Shown here piece by piece: positions 63,896 to 64,000 of a stretch of DNA of 64,000 bases (positions within the stretch are counted from its first letter, which is position 1; every line of letters begins with the position of its first letter). The position numbers and the translations under genes are program-made. Location: the NCBI GenBank assembly GCA_030538085.1, contig JAUNUR010000002.1:55022-119021 (forward strand), read 5' to 3'. This DNA is from Pseudomonadota bacterium (GTDB lineage: Bacteria > Pseudomonadota > Gammaproteobacteria > Burkholderiales > Burkholderiaceae_C). The notes beneath the pieces were generated by a model. That model did no database searches. It was not told the origin of the DNA and saw nothing but the letters and a program-made list of their open reading frames with translations.

Positions 63896-64000
63896 GCACC
63901 CCAACCCCGCCAGCAGGGCCCGTGTACCTGAAGAAAATCAATGACTTACAAAACGTTTTCTTGAGAGAGCTTCGTCATTCAGGACAAGCCTATGTCATGC

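Overview
The window is high-GC chromosomal DNA, almost certainly from a Burkholderiales bacterium of the Comamonadaceae type (Acidovorax, Comamonas or Ottowia relatives). The grounds are gene content: a phaC-phaA-phaB polyhydroxyalkanoate cluster, TctC/Bug binding proteins, an aat-bpt pair, a fused LivM-LivG transporter and short intergenic repeats of a kind I associate with this family. No rRNA, tRNA, CRISPR array, prophage or complete IS element was seen.

Layout. 1-4.1 kb: housekeeping genes (M48 peptidase tail, phhB, rsgA, hemG, cysE) and an orphan SUKH-like gene. 4.3-8.2 kb: PHA synthesis (phaC, phaA, phaB, minus strand). 8.3-14.1 kb: pgeF-maiA, an OmpA-like lipoprotein, MarR, Nudix, aat-bpt (N-end rule) and an IclR regulator. 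14.1-20.0 kb: a nitric-oxide reductase operon norC-norB-norQ-norD followed by a Dnr/FNR-type regulator, with a Dnr-like box before norC. 20.2-26.9 kb: a PaaZ/BoxD-like aldehyde dehydrogenase and a branched-chain/aromatic-acid ABC transporter (livK, livH, fused livM-livG, livF). 27.5-39.1 kb: CobD/CbiB-like, CoA pyrophosphatase, rplS, an unrecognised 552-residue membrane protein, trmD, hslO, gamma-carbonic anhydrase, DUF455 ferritin-like, LemA-GYF, cupin, a small lipoprotein and a BCS1-like AAA+ ATPase. 39.2-50 kb: xerD, a Bug protein, an AEC transporter, a histone-H1-like protein, queG/tsaE/amiC, DedA and lysoplasmalogenase. 50-64 kb: mutL, GDPD, a hydrolase, miaA, a DUF1800/DUF1501 pair, Hsp20, suhB-trmB, a pseudouridine synthase, an unknown gene and an MBL-fold hydrolase.

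Physiology. The cell appears to denitrify (at least NO to N2O), store carbon as PHA, take up branched-chain or aromatic acids and respire aerobically. It has an endonuclease-type MutL.

The most striking feature is a dense, layered population of small repeats. (a) A ~235-bp MITE-like element has perfect 17-bp terminal inverted repeats and 5-bp target duplications in two copies, with a truncated third copy beside dnr. (b) REP doublets sit in frame inside rsgA and norD, and other repeats lie inside or at the ends of phhB, trmB, mutL and livF. (c) There is a 167-bp imperfect palindrome and a 132-bp element with inverted ends. Together they suggest active or recent small-repeat mobilisation that has altered protein sequences and gene boundaries.
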